The position numbers were made by a program, and so were the translations under genes. The notes beneath the pieces are model-generated. The model was not told the origin of the DNA and did no database searches. It was given only the letters and a program-made list of their open reading frames with translations. From positions 1-49,161 of the forward strand of contig JAUIDY010000034.1 in assembly GCA_030428385.1 (NCBI GenBank): DNA of 49,161 bases, written 5' to 3'. Origin of the DNA: Rhodothermia bacterium (lineage in GTDB: Bacteria; Bacteroidota; Rhodothermia; Rhodothermales; JAAAOL01). Shown here piece by piece: positions 42,433 through 49,161 of the stretch. The number at the start of each line of letters is the position of its first letter. The first letter of the stretch is position 1.

Positions 42433-43284
42433 TCATTCTACCGTGATGTCATAGTCCACAGCCTCGCTGGCGAGGCCGGTTCGGTCGAAGGCCTGGAACG
42501 AGAAGGTCTGGGTGCCGGACGTCGCGCCGCCGCTCACGTCGAAGGTGGTGGTGTACTGCCCGTCGCCTGCGGTGGCGTCGCCCTGACTTGTGCCGTCGTC
42601 GAACAGGTTAAACGTCTGCCCGTTGGGCACCATCACCTGCACGCGGCTGATGTTGTCGAGGCCGTCGGGATCGGAGACGGTGACGACAAACTGGAGCGTT
42701 TCGGTGTCGGGCGTGACCACATCCGGGTCGGCGGTGATGGTTTCGATGACAGGCGGGTTGCCTTCGGCGCTGAAGCGCAGCAGCCCCCGGATCTCGCCGC
42801 TTTGCAGGTTGTCATTGTCGATGGCGTAGACCAGCACCGTGTACGCGCCCACCGCGCCTTTGGGAAATGACAGGTCGATGGTGGCGGAATAGACGCCGCC
42901 GTTGCGGTTGAGGCGGCCCGTTGCCAGCGGCTCCACCGCACTCAGCGGCGACTGCACGACATAATTGACGATCCGTACGTCGCCATCGGGGTCGTCGGCG
43001 GTAACGGAGACCTCGATGCGCCCGGTGATAGTAGTGCCATCGTCAGACCAGCCGTCGGGCAGTTGTTCGGCGTTGACGGCTTGCGGCGAGAAGGAGAAGT
43101 CGGCAAGTGTCGGTGCCTGCACGTCGATGCGGGCCGGGCCGGGGGCGGAGTCGCACGCGGAAAACAGCAGCAGGGCGCACAGTACAAGCGCGGACCACGA
43201 CCAGAAGCGTACGGGAGCAGAAAAGGAAACCAAGAGAACGCTGAAGGAAACCGTTGAAAAAAGGAAGCGGGTACGCAGGCGCAC
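42433..43284 (-). CDS. Lipoprotein with tandem Ig-like domains
   Basis: 283 residues from a GTG start. A hydrophobic helix ends in LLLFSAC (Cys about residue 45), so lipidation is likely. The mature part has two to three Ig-like/cadherin-like beta domains of about 95 residues: one around VSVTADDPDGDVRIVNYVVQ, one around FVVTVSDPDGLDNISRVQV, the latter ending GDGQYTTTFDV. No enzymatic motif is seen. Its stop overlaps an ATG of the propeller gene (ATGA), suggesting coupled expression of two surface proteins. The start is uncertain because the n-region before the helix is long. Confidence 0.78.
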   Translation of the reverse strand: MRLRTRFLFSTVSFSVLLVSFSAPVRFWSWSALVLCALLLFSACDSAPGPARIDVQAPTLADFSFSPQAVNAEQLPDGWSDDGTTITGRIEVSVTADDPDGDVRIVNYVVQSPLSAVEPLATGRLNRNGGVYSATIDLSFPKGAVGAYTVLVYAIDNDNLQSGEIRGLLRFSAEGNPPVIETITADPDVVTPDTETLQFVVTVSDPDGLDNISRVQVMVPNGQTFNLFDDGTSQGDATAGDGQYTTTFDVSGGATSGTQTFSFQAFDRTGLASEAVDYDITVE

Positions 43285-43410
43285 CGCGCAGGTTCGGGGC
43301 AGAATGCAGTATCAAACGGCGATTAACAAACAGCGTTAGGTGGAAAGGCGAGGGAAGATAAGCACGTTAGGTTTAGCATGGCAGGCGAAATGGCGTGCCT
43401 CCTCGAGAGG

Positions 43411-44679
43411 TTATACAACGTACAGTGGCTTGATGCTGAAGCAGAGGATAAAAATGAGGATGCTCAGGATACCCAGCCACCGCCGCCCCGGCGTGAGTGG
43501 CTCGGTATACAACACGGGCGGATGATCTACGCGAATCAAGAAGACGAGCAGCGTACACCAGATCAGCCAGCCCCAGTAGCCGAGGCTCGCAAGCGGACCG
43601 CCCAGCACTTTGCTGAGGACGGCAATCAGCACGACGCCGAGCAAGACGGGCGCGATGAGCCGCTGGTCGCCGTCAAACATGCGGTGCAGGAACGGATACA
43701 GCACTACCGCCAGCACAAACCACATCAGGTTGTCAATCAGCAGGGCAGATTCGACACCGAAGAGTCCAGAGAGCATGGCGGGGCCGTCGTGGATCAGGCC
43801 GATGGCGCCGGAGGTGAGCAGCAGCAGCGTAAAGCCCCGGGCGATGCGCTGGTGCCATTTTTTCCCGACGAGGGCATAGATGATATGGCCGCCGTCCAAC
43901 TGGCCCACGGGCAGCAGGTTGAGCGCCGTAAAAAACAAGCCCAGCCATGCGCCAAACAGCACCGGGTAGTGGTACATCTCGTACATCGGCGGGACGTTCG
44001 GAAAGAACTGCGCGAGGCCCCAGTATAGCAGCGTATTGCCGACCACGAGCGACTGGCCTTCTAACTCGGGCGGACCGGGGAGCATGGCGCTGGGGAAATC
44101 CCCGTATTCTTGAATAAACGCCTTAAGCGCTTCATGCCCGTCCTGCATCATGATGTATTCGGGGCCGGGGAGCGTGGCGAAGGCATAAATTAAAAAGCCA
44201 AGGGCCACCACAAACCCGGCCAGCGGACCTGCTGCGCCAATGTCGAACAGCTTACGGAGCGTGGGAATCGGCTCTCGAATGCGGATCACGGCACCGAGCG
44301 TCCCGATGCCAATGATCGGGGCAGGAATGTAGTACGGCAGCGAGGTAGAAATGCGGTGGTACCGCGCCGCGAAGTAGTGCCCGAACTCATGCACGGTGAG
44401 GAACAAGAGCAGCGTGAAGGCAAACCGCAGCCCGTCGAGGATAAACGGCCAGGTGACAGGAAATTCGCCGAGCATGAACAGCGCCTCGGCCTGCTCGTAC
44501 AGCAAAAAGCGCCCGGCAAACTGCGCTCCCGAAAACGCGGTGGAAACAAACGTGATGAGGAAAAGGGACAGGTGCAGCCCATACCGATCTTTAACATCGG
44601 TGGGAGGTGCATAGTCGGGCGGAACGGTGCCGGGGGCACCATCGCCGGAAACATCAATGCGGGTAACCGGAGGCTCCAC
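43411..44679 (-). CDS. Site-2 protease family membrane metalloprotease
   Basis: Zinc intramembrane protease, 422 residues with about ten hydrophobic segments. The zinc site is HEFGHYFAA (His97, Glu98, His101), and the second-ligand motif is LNLLPVGQLDGGHIIYAL with its Asp. The longer architecture with a cytoplasmic N-terminus (proline- and Asp-rich, 1-35) and a substrate loop GAVIRIREPIPTLRKLFDIGAAGPLAG is like EGY1/group III S2P proteins rather than RseP, and there is no PDZ domain. Substrate unknown; it may process a membrane-bound regulator. Transcribed on its own, upstream of the surface-protein cluster. Confidence 0.92.
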   Translation of the reverse strand: MEPPVTRIDVSGDGAPGTVPPDYAPPTDVKDRYGLHLSLFLITFVSTAFSGAQFAGRFLLYEQAEALFMLGEFPVTWPFILDGLRFAFTLLLFLTVHEFGHYFAARYHRISTSLPYYIPAPIIGIGTLGAVIRIREPIPTLRKLFDIGAAGPLAGFVVALGFLIYAFATLPGPEYIMMQDGHEALKAFIQEYGDFPSAMLPGPPELEGQSLVVGNTLLYWGLAQFFPNVPPMYEMYHYPVLFGAWLGLFFTALNLLPVGQLDGGHIIYALVGKKWHQRIARGFTLLLLTSGAIGLIHDGPAMLSGLFGVESALLIDNLMWFVLAVVLYPFLHRMFDGDQRLIAPVLLGVVLIAVLSKVLGGPLASLGYWGWLIWCTLLVFLIRVDHPPVLYTEPLTPGRRWLGILSILIFILCFSIKPLYVV

Positions 44680-44846
44680 GAAACAGCCGGTGGTTGGTGG
44701 TTTTGATGCGAGAGGGGCTCAACGCCAGCAGGGAAGAGATGTTCGGGGGTGGCGGCGGCAGTAACGGGACCGTATCATGAAACGATAGCCTGCATCATCC
44801 TTGTGGAACCTCTGCATTTGCCATCGTTAACGCGGGCATTTGATAC

Positions 44847-44971
44847 GTGAAACGTAAAACGTGAGGGAGAAAGCGCGGTCGTTTCTAGCCGAGTCGGTCA
44901 GTGCCATTTAACGGCACCCTCTTGGTATCTGAGCACCGTTGCCAGTACCAAGTTCACGTTTTACGTTTCAC
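44847..44971. repeat. Inverted-end element with perfect 18-bp arms, copy D
   Basis: GTGAAACGTAAAACGTGA (44847-44864) and its exact reverse complement (44954-44971) flank 89 bases. The interior has a second hairpin, CTTGGTA and TACCAAG, with an 18-base loop. It fills much of the 326-base gap before sdaA; nothing else is seen there. No coding capacity. Confidence 0.8.
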
Positions 44972-45005
44972 ACACCGCGTCTTCGTTCAAAACCGAATTG
45001 TCTAA

Positions 45006-46424
45006 ATGGAAAGCATCAGCGTTTTCGACATGCTGAAAATCGGAGTGGGGCCGTCGAGTTCGCACACGCTGGGGCCGTGGCGGGCCGTGCAGCGCTGGCT
45101 GCGCGAATTGGCCGAGGCGGTGGATCTGCGTGCTGTAGAACGCGTCGAGATTGCGCTGTATGGTTCGCTGGCGCTGACCGGGCATGGGCACGCCACCGAC
45201 GTGGCGGTGTGCCTGGCGTTGCTTGGCTATGACCCCGAGACCATTCCGGTAGAGCAGATCCCCACACTAATGGACACGCTGCGCACGGAGCAGCAAATCG
45301 TCTTGCCGAGCGGAACAGCGCTGGCCTTCAATCCCGCCACCGACATCGTTTTTCACAAGGACATTCGCCTGCCGTTTCACGCCAACGGTATGACCTGCCG
45401 CGCACAGATTGGCGAGACGTGGCAAGAATCCACGTATTTCTCCGTGGGCGGCGGCTTTGTGCTCAAAGAAGGCGAGACGCTGGGCGGCGATCAACGGACG
45501 TTGCGGTATGCCTGCCACGTCCCCGCCGATGTCGCCGCGCATTGCACCCGCGAAGGCCTGCGCATCGCGGAGATGGTGGGGGCCAACGAGCAAGCGTGGC
45601 GCAGCCCGGAGCAGATCCGCACCGACATGCTGGGCGTGTGGGAGGTGATGAAGCAGTCGATCTACCGAGGCTGTCACCGCGACGGTATGTTGCCCGGCGG
45701 ACTGAACGTGAAACGGCGGGCGCATGGCCTCAACCTGAAGCTGCTGGGCGAACCTGCCTATGACGACGCTGATGGCTGGATCACGGCGATACGGGCGCGG
45801 CGGCACCGGTTCAGCGACGTGCTCAAGTGGGTGAGCTGTTTCGCCCTCGCCGTCAACGAAGAAAACGCCAGCCTCGGGCGTGTGGTGACGGCGCCGACGA
45901 ACGGGGCCTCGGGCGTCATCCCTGCCGTGCTGATGTATTACATCTGTTTTTCCGAAACGCGCGTCACCGACAATGCCATTGTCGATTTTCTGATGGTGGC
46001 GGGAGAGATTGGGTCGCTGTTTAAAAAAGGCGCGACGATCTCGGCGGCGATGGGCGGGTGTCAGGCGGAGATCGGCGTTTCGTCGTCAATGGCGGCGGCG
46101 GCGCTCACCGAAGCACTCGGCGGGAGCGTCGATCAGGCGTTGATGGCGGCGGAGATTGCGATGGAGCATCACCTGGGGCTCACCTGTGATCCGGTGCGGG
46201 GGCTGGTGCAGATCCCGTGCATCGAACGGAATACGATGGGGGCCATCAAGGCGATTCATGCTGCCGAACTGGCCGTAGAAAGCGACCCGCATGCGGCCAA
46301 GGTTACGCTGGATGAAGTGATTCAGACGATGTTTAAGACGGCGCTCGACATGAAGGATGAGTACAAGGAGACTTCGCAGGGGGGGTTGGCGGTGAATATT
46401 TCGGTGCGGATTCCGGAGTGTTGA
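45006..46424 (+). CDS. sdaA: L-serine ammonia-lyase (Fe-S serine dehydratase, single chain)
   Basis: Converts L-serine to pyruvate and ammonia with a [4Fe-4S] cluster. 472 residues, one-chain form as in E. coli SdaA. The beta domain starts [20 protein letters not shown] (GPSSSHT 15-21); the alpha domain carries [15 protein letters not shown], the cluster cysteines in [38 protein letters not shown], and ends EGGLAVN-like QGGLAVNIS. Both domains look complete. Standing alone next to an aminotransferase, it fits amino-acid catabolism and pyruvate supply. Confidence 0.95.
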   Translation: MESISVFDMLKIGVGPSSSHTLGPWRAVQRWLRELAEAVDLRAVERVEIALYGSLALTGHGHATDVAVCLALLGYDPETIPVEQIPTLMDTLRTEQQIVLPSGTALAFNPATDIVFHKDIRLPFHANGMTCRAQIGETWQESTYFSVGGGFVLKEGETLGGDQRTLRYACHVPADVAAHCTREGLRIAEMVGANEQAWRSPEQIRTDMLGVWEVMKQSIYRGCHRDGMLPGGLNVKRRAHGLNLKLLGEPAYDDADGWITAIRARRHRFSDVLKWVSCFALAVNEENASLGRVVTAPTNGASGVIPAVLMYYICFSETRVTDNAIVDFLMVAGEIGSLFKKGATISAAMGGCQAEIGVSSSMAAAALTEALGGSVDQALMAAEIAMEHHLGLTCDPVRGLVQIPCIERNTMGAIKAIHAAELAVESDPHAAKVTLDEVIQTMFKTALDMKDEYKETSQGGLAVNISVRIPEC

Positions 46425-46675
46425 GGGGCGTGTTCATTCCTCGTTTTTGTGTTAAAACCCGTTCCTTTTGAGTGAGACGTTCTTTTCTGTCATCCCGAAC
46501 ACATGTGAGGGATCTCGACGTCTGGAAATAGCTCCTTAACGACTGTCTTGAAAGATGAGGAATCTTGTCGATGCGCGTTTCGAGGCTCTGCCTTGGAATG
46601 AGCATGGCTTTCTGGAGAGCACGCCGGTTGCACTTCCTCATTGCCTCGATTAGGCATCGGCCTCTGCCAAAGGAT
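46425..46675. other. Intergenic region after sdaA with a GTCATCCCGA repeat
   Basis: No credible gene. GAGG and CCTC followed by TTTTTG just after the sdaA stop could be a weak terminator. A dispersed repeat lies at 46489-46520 (GTCATCCCGAACACATG to GGGATCTCG), preceded by TTCTTTTCTG, similar to the bases before the copy at 20983. Confidence 0.5.
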
Positions 46676-47130
46676 TTGATTGTTCTTTCAGGGACGAAAG
46701 AACCAAAGTCCTGCCGCCTCCGAAACGCACGAACCCCGATCCATACGCCACCTATTCCGTACCCAACGGGCACAAAAGCAGCGGTACCACACACGCCCGA
46801 GTGATGCCCATTGGCTAAACGCACCGGGGCTCTCTACCCACCGCGCCCACGCCACGGAGGCGGCATCGGTGCTCGGTTCCACCGCAGCGTCAACCGACAA
46901 GCGTATGAAAAAACACGAGTGCTAGAATGGGGCACCAGCGTCCCATCCCTGGCCTGTGTGGAGGGACGAAGCCCGCGCGTTTAGCCGGTGGGCGAACAGC
47001 ACCGCGCTTGTCGGTTGGCGAAGCGCACACCGCCCAGCGGGTACGGATCGTGTGCTGGACGGGCTTCGTGGGATTGGATGGGACAAGGCGTTTGGTCCTT
47101 TCCGCTGAGAAAGGACGAAAAACCAACAAC
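46676..47130. repeat. Degenerate inverted pair of hairpin-ended elements
   Basis: The left element (plus) starts with GTTCTTTC, loop, GAAAGAAC (46682-46703); the right element (minus) starts with GTCCTTTC, loop, GAAAGGAC (47095-47116). Both hairpins have 8-bp stems and 6-base loops. Reading inward, both continue with CCAAAGTCC/CCAAACGCC, ACGAACCCCG/ACGAAGCCCG, CGTACCCAACGGGC/CGTACCCGCTGGGC and GGCTAAACGCACCGG/GGCTAAACGCGCGGG. The two halves are thus diverged copies facing each other. No convincing protein is encoded. Confidence 0.55.
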
Positions 47131-47170
47131 TACCGAGGTTGCTCTCAAGCTTCTTAACGAGCACCCCGTG

Positions 47171-48400
47171 CTACCGAAGCTGCCCCAGTCCCGTCTCAAT
47201 GCGATCCAACGCCGTTTCCAAGTCACTCATGGCCGCGGCATAAGAGATGCGCACGCCCGCCGGGTCACCGAAGGCATGGCCGGGCACCAGCGCCACGTTG
47301 TGCTCTTCGAGGAGGTAGTAGCACAGGTCTTCGCTGTTGGTAATGGCGCGACCGCTGGGGGCCGTGGTGCTGTAGTAGGGCGCAACCTGCGGGAAGAGGT
47401 AAAACGCACCTTCCGGCTTCGGACACACCACCCCGTCGATGGCATTGAGGCGGCCCAACACGTAGTCGCGACGGGCGCGGAAGGCGGCCAGCATCTCATC
47501 CATCGGCGTCCGGTCGGTTTTGAGCATTTCGAGGGCGGCAACGCCTGCTTTCTGCGTGATGCTGCACGGGGCCGACGTGAACTGGCTCTGGATCTTGGCG
47601 CATGCCTTCACGATGGGCAGGTCGGCGGCGAGGTAGCCAAGCCGCCAGCCCGTCATGGCAAAGCCTTTGGAAAAGCCGTTGACGGTGATGACGCGGTCTT
47701 CGAGCCCGGCGAACGCGCCCAGCGACACATGCTCGGCGTCGAACACGACGTATTCGTAGATCTCATCGGAGACGATGAAGACGTCTTCATGGCGGCGCAG
47801 CACCTCGGCGAGGGCTTCGAGTTCTTCGCGGGGGTAGACGCTGCCGGTCGGGTTGGAGGGTGAGCAGTGCAGGTAGATGCGCGTCTTGTCGGTGATGGCG
47901 GCTTCGAGCGCCTCGGGCGTGACGCGGTAGTGGCCCTCGACGGTGGTGGGCAGGGCGACGGGCGTGGCTCCGGCGAGGCGGGTCATCTCGGGGTAGCTCA
48001 CCCAGTACGGCGCGGGAATCAGCACCTCGTCTCCGGCGTCGGCGAGGGCGTTGATGGCGAGTGCCACCGATTGCTTCGCGCCGTTGGAGCACAGGATCTG
48101 GTTGGGCTCGAAGCGGAGGCCGTTGTCGCGTGCCAGCTTTTCGCAGATGGCTTCGCGCAGCGGCAGCATGCCGAGGTTTTCCGTGTAGCCCGTGAAACCG
48201 TCGTTGATGGCCTGAATGGCGGCGGCGCGGATGAAGTCGGGCGTCACGAAGTCGGGTTCCCCGGCGCTCAGCGCGATGACCGGGTGGCCTTCCCGGCGCA
48301 ACTGTTTGGCGCGGGCCGACATGCCAAGCGTGGCGGACGGCTGCATGGAAGCAACGCGGGCATTAAAACGAAGGGCGGCAGCGGCAGGGGCGGTAGACAT
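47171..48400 (-). CDS. Class I PLP aminotransferase (aspartate aminotransferase type Ib)
   Basis: Likely transfers amino groups between aspartate and 2-oxoglutarate. 409 residues. Subgroup Ib features: ALSAGEPDFVTPDFI, FTGYTENLGMLPLREAI, LCSNGAKQSVALAI, YWVSYPEM, HCSPSNPTGSVY, VSDEIYEYVVFD, the PLP lysine in NGFSKGFAMTGWRLGY and the substrate-binding arginine in GVRISYAAA. Complete and similar to Thermus-type enzymes, which also accept glutamate or prephenate, so exact substrate is open. A weakly supported leader lies upstream; the gene is convergent with sdaA across the inverted-pair region. Confidence 0.93.
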   Translation of the reverse strand: MSTAPAAAALRFNARVASMQPSATLGMSARAKQLRREGHPVIALSAGEPDFVTPDFIRAAAIQAINDGFTGYTENLGMLPLREAICEKLARDNGLRFEPNQILCSNGAKQSVALAINALADAGDEVLIPAPYWVSYPEMTRLAGATPVALPTTVEGHYRVTPEALEAAITDKTRIYLHCSPSNPTGSVYPREELEALAEVLRRHEDVFIVSDEIYEYVVFDAEHVSLGAFAGLEDRVITVNGFSKGFAMTGWRLGYLAADLPIVKACAKIQSQFTSAPCSITQKAGVAALEMLKTDRTPMDEMLAAFRARRDYVLGRLNAIDGVVCPKPEGAFYLFPQVAPYYSTTAPSGRAITNSEDLCYYLLEEHNVALVPGHAFGDPAGVRISYAAAMSDLETALDRIETGLGQLR

Positions 48401-48665
48401 GGGACGCCAGCGGATGGTTGGGGGTGGAAGGTCTCTTTTAGGTCGCAGGTCGGCAGGTCGTTCTGGTCACAGGTCGGTGTGTGACGTTGCCGAGGTGCAG
48501 ATACCCGAAAGATAACCCTCTCAGCGCCATCCGAAGCGCGAAGAAACACCAAATTCTATAGGGTGCCTATGTGTTGTTTGTCGATGTTGTCAACAGTTGA
48601 AATCCAGAAGTGGTTCGGTGGCCTGAGTGCTAGGCTATGCAAAGAATAGAATTATAAATGGATTA
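48401..48665. other. Intergenic transition from GC-rich to AT-rich DNA
   Basis: 48436-48480 holds several CAGGTCG units (GGTCGCAGGTCGGCAGGTCG), similar to 13023-13047. From about 48540 onward the sequence becomes clearly AT-richer. No gene or attachment site was recognised at the switch. Confidence 0.5.
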
Positions 48666-49160
48666 CTAGGCTTGAGCTTTGGCTGGTCTTAGTACACTAT
48701 CGTTTTTGTCGTTTTGGTTGTCATCAGCGGTAATTAATTCTTGAATCAACTCACGAATTGCTCGAAGGCCATACGGATTTATTTCCCTATCAGAATCAAG
48801 GTATCCAACTCCTTGAAGATTATGCAAAAGTATGACGGGCAGTTGATGCTGTATTTGACGAAATGCCCAATGAATATTTGAAAGAGATATCCGATGTTTG
48901 TTAGTTCCTGAAACATATGGCAGGAGTAGAGGAATGACCTCCCTTCTGAGTAAATAACGAGCCGATGCTACCTGTCTTGCCGAGACATTTTCAGGTGTGG
49001 CTTCAAGCTCGGCACGGCTAAGTTGTCTTCGTAGAACTGAGACTTCTTGGCGTGCAGAGTCAAGTTCTTGCTCCTTTTCTTCAAGCCTCTCAAAAAAGTC
49101 TTTCTTTTCATTTTCATGCAATTCAGCTCGCTCAGCAAGGCGCGCCAGTAGTTCCTTGCG
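48666..49160 (-). CDS. Coiled-coil protein of unknown function (5' end off window)
   Basis: 165 codons are open to the right edge, so the N-terminus is missing. The visible N-terminal part is a charged coiled coil (ERAELHENEKKDFFERLEEK and following, to about 60 residues), leading into a folded-looking domain with ARQVASARYLLRREVIPLLLPYVSG and LSNIHWAFRQIQHQLPVILLHNL. Base composition is much richer in A and T than the rest of the window and codon choice differs (many AAA, GAA, ATT, TTA), pointing to acquired DNA. No family was recognised. The absence of a signal peptide cannot be judged. Confidence 0.72.
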   Translation of the reverse strand, partial: RKELLARLAERAELHENEKKDFFERLEEKEQELDSARQEVSVLRRQLSRAELEATPENVSARQVASARYLLRREVIPLLLPYVSGTNKHRISLSNIHWAFRQIQHQLPVILLHNLQGVGYLDSDREINPYGLRAIRELIQELITADDNQNDKNDSVLRPAKAQA

Positions 49161-49161
49161 C

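Noticed and set aside
46333-46824. A 163-codon minus-strand frame with an FGSFVPERTIKSFGRG segment
   Set aside because: It runs through repeats and the end of sdaA; such SFVPERT-type peptides look like translations of dispersed hairpin repeats, not a real protein.

Overview
The window reads as a chromosomal segment from a moderately high-GC member of the Rhodothermota/Bacteroidota side of the tree (a Rhodothermales-like bacterium is my best guess). The basis is the mix of PorV/PorQ-like outer-membrane proteins, a secreted beta-propeller protein with a FlgD-like C-terminal domain, DUF5683 and DUF4920 proteins, a bacterial serine palmitoyltransferase, and frequent weak Shine-Dalgarno signals. 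No rRNA, tRNA, CRISPR or complete insertion sequence was recognised.

Layout. (1) 1-10.9 kb, minus strand: a pectin/galacturonate utilisation locus with a Tat/lipoprotein-type polygalacturonase (GH28, cut by the left edge), KDG kinase, KDPG aldolase, tagaturonate reductase, a LacI-type regulator, a three-gene TRAP transporter and altronate dehydratase. Together they cover uronate release and import, then tagaturonate to altronate to KDG to KDPG to pyruvate plus glyceraldehyde-3-phosphate; only the uronate isomerase (UxaC) is not in view. Near-identical palindromes sit 13-14 bases before the start codons of uxaA and uxaB and are probably the LacI-type operators. (2) 11.2-19.4 kb, plus strand: the peripheral arm of respiratory complex I (nuoA, B, C, D, E, F, G), with a Uma2-type nuclease gene between nuoE and nuoF and a DUF4920 lipoprotein gene between nuoF and nuoG. 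nuoH-N are not here. (3) 19.4-22.7 kb: a polyprenyl-phosphate sugar transferase, an endonuclease/exonuclease/phosphatase-fold lipoprotein and a YjbQ protein. (4) 22.7-29.0 kb, minus: a HAD phosphatase, a GNAT-type acyltransferase next to serine palmitoyltransferase (probable sphingolipid synthesis), a DUF5683 protein, ParB and ParA. (5) 29.5-33.0 kb, plus: a UvrD-type helicase, a GNAT protein and a VIT-type metal transporter. (6) 33.0-44.7 kb, minus: a membrane-anchored TPR-CHAT protein, HtpX, a CPBP protease, a TPR protein, then a cell-surface cluster (two PorV/PorQ-like proteins, a propeller protein, an Ig-like lipoprotein) and a site-2 protease. (7) 45-48.4 kb: L-serine dehydratase and a class I aminotransferase. 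(8) From about 48.5 kb the sequence turns AT-rich and carries a coiled-coil protein of unknown function cut by the right edge.

The most unusual content is in the intergenic DNA. Several dispersed repeat families recur. One is a modular array in which each unit is GTCA, three free bases, and a hairpin with a three-base loop whose stem is 0, 2, 4 or 6 bp, so units are 10, 14, 18 or 22 bases long; it occurs at three loci. Another family has 18-bp inverted ends (GTGAAACGTAAAACGTGA) flanking roughly 90 bp. Copies of these and other families have become part of coding sequences or overlap start and stop codons at several genes.
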